Both the position numbers and the translations under genes were made by a program. The notes beneath the pieces were generated by a model that worked only from the letters and a program-made list of their open reading frames with translations, was not told the DNA's origin and did no database searches. A stretch of DNA of 23,707 bases from a virus, in the IMG/VR virus record IMGVR_UViG_3300032676_000590, positions 1-23,707 of that record; one strand, given 5' to 3'. This document shows, piece after piece, positions 19,345 to 23,707 of this stretch (position 1 is the first letter of the stretch; every line of letters begins with the position of its first letter).

Positions 19345-21651
19345 ATGTTACAAAAACCACCCGCATTAGCAGTAGATTTTAATGCGATACCGTCCGACTT
19401 GAAGCGCATTCCACGGTTTTGCCTGTGGAAGTACACGCTCGTCGGTGACGGTGAGTCACAAAAATGGAGCAAGCTACCAGTTCAGAGCACTGGGAAGTTT
19501 GCGTCTTCAACCAATCCCGACACTTGGACGGATTTTTTCACAGCTCAGAAGGCATACGAGAATGGCACCTTTGACGGAATTGGATTTGTTTTTACTGGGG
19601 ATGACAACATCATTGGCATTGATATTGATGACTGTCGTGATCCTGATAGCGGCGAGTTAAACGAGCTAGCCCAGTCCATCATGGACAAGGTGGCTGGCTA
19701 CGCCGAGGTGTCACCCAGCGGGACTGGCATCAAGATATTCACCCGTGCAGACATCCACTCAGCCCACGTTGACCACTCTATCGGCTTGGAGGTGTATCCA
19801 AAGAGCCGCTACTTTACGATGACGGGGCACAAGATTGCTGGCGACGTGCCGAGCGAGCCGCAAGACCTCACCGCTCACGTACCACCACGGGCGATGAGGA
19901 AGTCGGACGACGACTTTGCGAACTACACGCCGCCAGTCGAGGGCTGGGACTTGCTCCGCGTTGAAACGGAGCTACTGTCCGAGCTCGACCCATCGTGCGG
20001 GTACGACGACTGGAAGAATACGGGCATGGCACTGCACCACCAGTTCAGCGGCGACGTTGAGGCCTTGGAGGCATGGGAGCGCTGGAGTGCGCAGTCCGAC
20101 AAGTACACCGTGACTGGCATGAATTCATGCACGACAAAGTGGAACAGCTTTAAGGGTCAGGGCATCACGTTGCGCTCACTGATATTTAAGGTGAACCAAA
20201 AAAAGCTGCAAGCGGCTCTAGCAAACGGCGAGATCGTGCTGGAGATTTCCAACCCGCTAGACCACGCAAGGAAGTTTTTGTCCTCGATGTACACGGTGGA
20301 AGATGGCTATAAGCTGGTGCACTACGCTGACGAGTTTTTCACGTACACTGGCACGCACTACACCAACATTGAGGAAGCCACGGTGCGCTCCCAGCTGTAT
20401 AAGTTCTTGGACAAGTGTCAGAAGGTGGACAAGAAGGGCGCGCTGGTACCGTTCAACGCCAACCCTGCCGTGGTGAACGCGTGCTTGGACGCGATCAAGT
20501 CGATCGTGCACTTAGCCAACGATCCTAACACCAAGCCGCCGGTATGGCTGGACGGGTATGCCCAATCCAACCCGCCTGCTGAGAAGTTAATCAGCATGGT
20601 CAACGGACTGTTTCAGATGGATCAGCTGGTGCTCTTCCCGCACTCGTTGGGCTTCTTTACGTACAACTCACTGCCGTTCGAGTACGACCCTGCTAAGGAC
20701 TGCCCTGAGTGGATGAAGTTTTTGAACGACGTGTGGGGTGAGGACGAGGAGAGCAAGCAGTTACTGCAGGAGTACTTCGGGTACATCTTGAGCGGTGACA
20801 CTACGCAGCAGAAGTTTTTAAACATCATCGGTCCGCGCCGTAGCGGTAAGGGTACGATTAACAAGGTGCTCGTTGACCTGTTAGGCCAACACAATACAGT
20901 GGCACCACAACTGGAGGAACTCTGTGACACGTTCGGGCTACAACCATGGCTGGGAAAACTCTTGGCATCTTTTACTGACGCACGTGCACCAGAACGGAAT
21001 AAAAGTGCTGTGGTGTCTCAGCTTCTTAGGATTGTGGGTGGTGATACTGTCACCGTTAACCGTAAGAACAAAGAGTCTTGGAACGGCTATCTACCTACTA
21101 GGATCATTGTTTATTCTAACGAGGTACTACAACTAACTGAAAACTCTAACGCGTTGACAGGCCGCATGCTGGTGCTCAAGATGTCAAAGTCTTTTATGCA
21201 CAAGGAGGACACCCTGCTGTCAGTCAAGCTCAAGCAAGAGCTCTCAGGTATTTTTAACTGGGTGATCGAGGGTCAGCGCAGAAGACTGTCACGCGGCGGT
21301 TACTTCTTGCAGCCTAAGTCCGGCGTAGAGTACTTAGAGTTGATGGCTGAGCTGGGCAATCCAATCGGTGCGTTCATTGAGGACGTCTTGGAAATTGGAG
21401 CAGGCTACTCGGTCAACAAGGACGACATCTTTGCCTGCTACAAACGCTGGGCGCTGCACAAGAGCATCACCCCAGGAAACGAGCTGTCGTTTAAGCGTAG
21501 ATTCTTGGCGGCGATTCAGGAGCACCACGTTGAGTCAGACAGCACCCGAGTAGGCGGTCAGAGGCAGCACTTCTACAAGGGCATCCGTTTGAATCAAAAG
21601 GCTCAGAAGTATGTAGACGGCTTGGAGAGTTTAGACAGTGAAGCATTTTAA
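19345..21651 (+). CDS. Primase(-polymerase)/SF3 helicase
   Basis: 768 aa. Residues ~15-180 form an archaeo-eukaryotic-type primase-polymerase domain: FTGDDNIIGIDIDDC with the D93-x-D95 metal pair, VSPSGTGIKIF (122-132) and EVYPKSRYFTMTG (149-161). Residues ~200-282 match a PriCT-2-type helical domain (YDDWKNTGMALHHQF). From ~450 a D5-type superfamily 3 helicase follows, with Walker A GPRRSGKGT (496-504), Walker B in LLASFTDAR (538-546), sensor RIIVYSNEVLQL and an arginine finger near GRMLVL. The architecture and size resemble the phage NrS-1 primase-polymerase. It should start and unwind replication forks, and may polymerise DNA itself, since no separate DNA polymerase gene is in the window. 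GAGGAG precedes the ATG. Origin-like DNA lies just upstream. Confidence 0.9.
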   Translation: MLQKPPALAVDFNAIPSDLKRIPRFCLWKYTLVGDGESQKWSKLPVQSTGKFASSTNPDTWTDFFTAQKAYENGTFDGIGFVFTGDDNIIGIDIDDCRDPDSGELNELAQSIMDKVAGYAEVSPSGTGIKIFTRADIHSAHVDHSIGLEVYPKSRYFTMTGHKIAGDVPSEPQDLTAHVPPRAMRKSDDDFANYTPPVEGWDLLRVETELLSELDPSCGYDDWKNTGMALHHQFSGDVEALEAWERWSAQSDKYTVTGMNSCTTKWNSFKGQGITLRSLIFKVNQKKLQAALANGEIVLEISNPLDHARKFLSSMYTVEDGYKLVHYADEFFTYTGTHYTNIEEATVRSQLYKFLDKCQKVDKKGALVPFNANPAVVNACLDAIKSIVHLANDPNTKPPVWLDGYAQSNPPAEKLISMVNGLFQMDQLVLFPHSLGFFTYNSLPFEYDPAKDCPEWMKFLNDVWGEDEESKQLLQEYFGYILSGDTTQQKFLNIIGPRRSGKGTINKVLVDLLGQHNTVAPQLEELCDTFGLQPWLGKLLASFTDARAPERNKSAVVSQLLRIVGGDTVTVNRKNKESWNGYLPTRIIVYSNEVLQLTENSNALTGRMLVLKMSKSFMHKEDTLLSVKLKQELSGIFNWVIEGQRRRLSRGGYFLQPKSGVEYLELMAELGNPIGAFIEDVLEIGAGYSVNKDDIFACYKRWALHKSITPGNELSFKRRFLAAIQEHHVESDSTRVGGQRQHFYKGIRLNQKAQKYVDGLESLDSEAF

Positions 21652-21883
21652 CTTCCGCCGCACCGTCATGCGTAACGACTTCACCACCGTCTTCGGTGGT
21701 ATTGGTCGGCGCAGGACTGTGTTTACTAGAAAAACTAAACATCGTCCAGTAACACGCACCAAGATGCAAATGACCCGCCGCGCCCATCAAGGATGGCGCA
21801 ACAAAGTATTTGGCAGCATACAGGCGTTAAAGATTCGGTTACAATACGGCAGACGTAAGCCAACACCACAGTTTAGGAGGTAG
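21638..21883 (+). CDS. Small very basic protein, 81 aa
   Basis: It begins at a GTG inside the last codons of the helicase gene with GGAG about 10 nt upstream, and reads MKHFNFRRTVMRNDFTTVFG. About a third of the residues are Arg, Lys or His (TRKTKHRPVTRTKMQMTRRA), and it ends KPTPQFRR. Nucleic-acid binding is likely from charge alone. Overlap with the helicase suggests co-translation. Confidence 0.5.
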   Translation: MKHFNFRRTVMRNDFTTVFGGIGRRRTVFTRKTKHRPVTRTKMQMTRRAHQGWRNKVFGSIQALKIRLQYGRRKPTPQFRR

Positions 21884-21884
21884 T

Positions 21885-22016
21885 ATGGACATCCGTTTAT
21901 ATAGGGCGCCGTGGTTTAAAGGCACACCCCTACAGTGGAACTCTGTACGTTTTAACGGTGGTGACATATACTACGTGTACCGGTTTTTTCCAATACTTAT
22001 ACAGGTTAGAAAATGA
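21885..22016 (+). CDS. Hypothetical peptide, 43 aa
   Basis: It begins MDIRLYRAPWFKGTPLQWNS and is rich in Arg and aromatic residues (IYYVYRFFPILIQVRK). A perfect ribosome-binding site AGGAGG (21875-21880) precedes the ATG and its stop overlaps the next ATG, so it is probably translated. Function unknown. Confidence 0.55.
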   Translation: MDIRLYRAPWFKGTPLQWNSVRFNGGDIYYVYRFFPILIQVRK

Positions 22017-22318
22017 ACGCAAATGAACTAGCTGATGCTTTAGAAAATATGACTACTGGATGGTTTGATGATTTAACTTTAACGCAAGCAGCCACCATGC
22101 TACGCCAGCAACAAGCTGAAATAGAAAGATTGAACCAGCGCATTGAGTTCATGGTTGAAAACCAAAGCCATCACGAAGGCATCGCCCACGCCGGTGGCTT
22201 TGAGGCTGGCTGGCAATCTGCCCAAGCCGAACTGGACTCATTGAGAAGCGTAGTGTACTGGCTTAAAGAAAACCGCCCAGAGGTCTGGGATGACATTAAG
22301 AAATGGAGCAAAATGTGA
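22013..22318 (+). CDS. Coiled-coil accessory protein, 101 aa (MNANELAD family)
   Basis: It begins MNANELADALENMTTGWFDD. Then comes the segment ATMLRQQQAEIERLNQR, a coiled coil shared with the genes at 22315 and 23123, and a variable C-terminal part (HAGGFEAGWQSAQAELDSLR). The family has a short N-terminal helix plus a heptad segment. I know this type from environmental phages without a function. Confidence 0.62.
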   Translation: MNANELADALENMTTGWFDDLTLTQAATMLRQQQAEIERLNQRIEFMVENQSHHEGIAHAGGFEAGWQSAQAELDSLRSVVYWLKENRPEVWDDIKKWSKM

Positions 22319-22503
22319 ACGCACTAGAACTAGCTGACGATTTGGAATCACACCTATTTGCCATTGGCAAGGAGCGACCATTTTATGAACACGCAACCAT
22401 GCTACGCCAACAACAAGCTGAAATAGAGGCGTTGAAAGCTGAATGCAAAAGGCTATCAGAATGGCTTTTGAAAGTTGGGGAAAAAGATGATGCACATCCG
22501 TAA
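22315..22503 (+). CDS. Coiled-coil accessory protein, 62 aa (MNANELAD family)
   Basis: The GTG at 22315 lines up with the start of its relatives (VNALELADDLESH against MNANELADALEN) and overlaps the preceding stop as GTGA. An ATG at 22303 would add four residues. It contains ATMLRQQQAEIEALK and ends soon after, a shortened family member. Confidence 0.55.
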   Translation: MNALELADDLESHLFAIGKERPFYEHATMLRQQQAEIEALKAECKRLSEWLLKVGEKDDAHP

Positions 22504-22642
22504 AGAGTGTGAGGTGGTTAAGAATGGATTTAACTTCTACCCACTGTCCGATAAAGGTAGCTTTGGCTTTGTGTTTAATCTAAAAGGTTATCAGTTTATG
22601 TGTCGATACAGCAAGATTACTAATAAATGGATACTACAATGA
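22487..22642 (+). CDS. Hypothetical peptide, 51 aa
   Basis: Tandem ATG codons lie at 22487 and 22490; the frame begins MMHIRKECEVVKNGFNFYPL and is beta-rich and basic-aromatic (GFVFNLKGYQFMCRYSKITN). It overlaps the preceding gene by 17 bp and the next ATG by ATGA. Function unknown. Confidence 0.5.
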   Translation: MMHIRKECEVVKNGFNFYPLSDKGSFGFVFNLKGYQFMCRYSKITNKWILQ

Positions 22643-22854
22643 ATAAACCAATACTAGAGAAATGTGATTCAGGTCATAGCTTTTATAAACTACCTGACCA
22701 CCCAAAAAATTCAATAGGTCATTCCAGTTGCCCATATTGCTTGGCTATTGGTGAAGAAGTTTTGAAAGCTGAAATAGAGGCATTGAAAGAAGCATTACGC
22801 ATGAAGGTAATACTGAACACACATGTTGAAAAAGCAATGAGGGAAACTAAATGA
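22639..22854 (+). CDS. Small protein with zinc-knuckle-like N-terminus and coiled coil, 71 aa
   Basis: It begins MNKPILEKCDSGHSFYKLPD and has C9, H13 and then SSCPYCLAIGEEVLKAEIEA, a possible C-H-C-C metal site followed by the KAEIEALKEAL coiled-coil segment shared with its neighbours. The ATG at 22639 overlaps the previous stop; an ATG at 22627 is the alternative. Confidence 0.55.
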   Translation: MNKPILEKCDSGHSFYKLPDHPKNSIGHSSCPYCLAIGEEVLKAEIEALKEALRMKVILNTHVEKAMRETK

Positions 22855-23126
22855 ACGCAACAACTCACTATAACATTGAAGAGATATTGCAGCACCTTGA
22901 AAACTGCAATTACATTGGAGCCAAAGAGGCCATTAAGTTGATCCATAAACTAAACCAGCGTAGAATGGCGTTGCAACAACGCGTGGCTGATCTTGAAGAC
23001 CAAGTCAGTAACTTGCGGCAATGGGAAAAGCGTTACCTTGACGTCATTGAGTCACTGAGCCAAGACAGCAAGCAGGCACTAAACCCCGAATTAAGAACGC
23101 ATGATGGAAAGGCACAAGAGAAATGA
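22851..23126 (+). CDS. Coiled-coil protein, 91 aa
   Basis: It begins MNATTHYNIEEILQHLENCN and continues as a long amphipathic helix (RRMALQQRVADLEDQVSNLR). It shares the MNA start and helical design with the neighbouring family but lacks the MLRQQQAEIE cassette. ATGA overlaps on both sides. Confidence 0.58.
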   Translation: MNATTHYNIEEILQHLENCNYIGAKEAIKLIHKLNQRRMALQQRVADLEDQVSNLRQWEKRYLDVIESLSQDSKQALNPELRTHDGKAQEK

Positions 23127-23647
23127 ACGCAAATGAACTAGCTGATTTAAAGGAGTTTGAAAAGATGCTTTCTGTTGGGTATTTACCAGCAGTTAAACAA
23201 GTTATCGCCATGCTACGCCAACAACAAGCTGAAATAGAGGCGTTGAAAGAAAAATTAATAATGGAAGAAGAAAGTTATATTCTTTTGGATGAAGAATGTC
23301 TTTTTGCAAAAGAAGCAATAAAACTACATCAAGCTGAAATAGAGGCGTTGAAAAAAGAAGCCGCACTACAAAGGTTATCTGACTTTACGCAAGAAGCTGA
23401 CAATGAACCAGTAGCGTGGATGCAAGTTCACTATGAAGATGGCAAACCTACAAAATTTAGTAAGGTACAAACATGGGAAGATGATGTGCCACTATACACC
23501 CATCCAGCAAAGACACTAACAGATGAGGAAATAGACAAACTTTGGCATAGCGATGAGTTTTATGAAGAATGGACTGATGGAAGCATAAGCGCAATTCATT
23601 ACAACAAGTTTGCTAGAGCAATACTAAGAAAGGCTAATGAGAAATGA
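23123..23647 (+). CDS. Coiled-coil accessory protein with PVAWM-type C-terminal domain, 174 aa
   Basis: It begins MNANELADLKEFEKMLSVGY, then MLRQQQAEIEALKEK, and a second copy of the coiled-coil cassette (HQAEIEALKKEAAL, about residues 69-82). The C-terminal half starts EPVAWMQVHYEDGKP and contains VPLYTHPAKTLTDEEIDKLW, a module I know from many phage hypothetical proteins. It is the largest of the family here and probably a fusion of the repeated coil with that module. Function unknown. Confidence 0.62.
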   Translation: MNANELADLKEFEKMLSVGYLPAVKQVIAMLRQQQAEIEALKEKLIMEEESYILLDEECLFAKEAIKLHQAEIEALKKEAALQRLSDFTQEADNEPVAWMQVHYEDGKPTKFSKVQTWEDDVPLYTHPAKTLTDEEIDKLWHSDEFYEEWTDGSISAIHYNKFARAILRKANEK

Positions 23648-23707
23648 GTGAAAATAAAATGTGGGACAAACTATTTAATCAAAAACTTAAAGAAGTAATG
23701 CTCCCAT
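23644..23707 (+). CDS. Start of a further small protein (partial)
   Basis: The frame opens with an ATGA overlap and begins MSENKMWDKLFNQKLKEVML; it runs off the right edge after 21 codons. Charged and helical; nothing more can be said. Confidence 0.5.
   Translation, partial: MSENKMWDKLFNQKLKEVMLP

Larger units (their letters stand above)
22399..23249 (+). repeat. 40-bp direct repeat in two coiled-coil genes
   Basis: The 40 bases at 22399-22438 recur exactly at 23210-23249. A diverged copy starts at 22096, and shorter parts (GCTGAAATAGAGGC) lie at 22768 and 23334. ATGAACGCAAATGAACTAGC and the 4 bases after it are also identical at 22013-22036 and 23123-23146. All copies are in frame and encode MLRQQQAEIEALK or part of it. 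Confidence 0.9.

Overview
This window is part of the genome of a tailed double-stranded DNA phage (Caudoviricetes). The portal, large terminase, scaffold and capsid order and the P22-type length of the portal suggest a podovirus-like virion, but no tail-tube, sheath or tape-measure gene is present to settle this. Gene style resembles phages assembled from freshwater metagenomes that infect proteobacteria. No gene identifies the host, and no lysogeny module is visible. Neither window end is a natural genome end: a collagen-like structural gene runs off the left edge and a small gene off the right edge.

Layout. Positions 1-12,789 are a leftward late arm. In transcription order it holds a small unknown gene, a Hint (intein-like) gene, the large terminase, the portal, two small genes, a GroES-like co-chaperonin, a scaffold, a 184-aa unknown, a 220-aa capsid-associated protein and the major capsid protein. 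A strong terminator follows, then four tail/appendage-type proteins ending in the collagen-like one. Positions 13,958-18,805 are a rightward early arm of about 20 very small genes, mostly joined by ATGA overlaps, including a sigma-70-family factor that stops before region 4. Positions 19,345-21,651 encode a primase(-polymerase)/SF3 helicase. After it comes an AT-richer accessory stretch of small coiled-coil genes that share duplicated DNA segments.

Regulation. Two long non-coding regions (12.8-13.95 kb and 18.8-19.34 kb) bracket the early arm. Each holds a copy of the same ~200-bp module: 9-bp DnaA-box-like repeats in inverted orientation around an A/T-rich core, then two shared 24-27-bp blocks. 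I read these as candidate replication origins. A 10-bp motif, GCGTATTAGT, occurs five times, each time on the strand of the gene that follows: before the terminase group, the portal group, the capsid group, the appendage group and the helicase. At four of the five sites a GGGCG-like box lies exactly 15 bp upstream, which gives sigma-type spacing. The simplest model is that the phage sigma factor directs host RNA polymerase to these sites, while the early arm is started by host RNA polymerase from a promoter near 13,671. That promoter has an FNR/CRP-like palindrome centred about 41 bp upstream of its expected start. The sigma/promoter system and the duplicated origin-like module are the two most interesting signals here.
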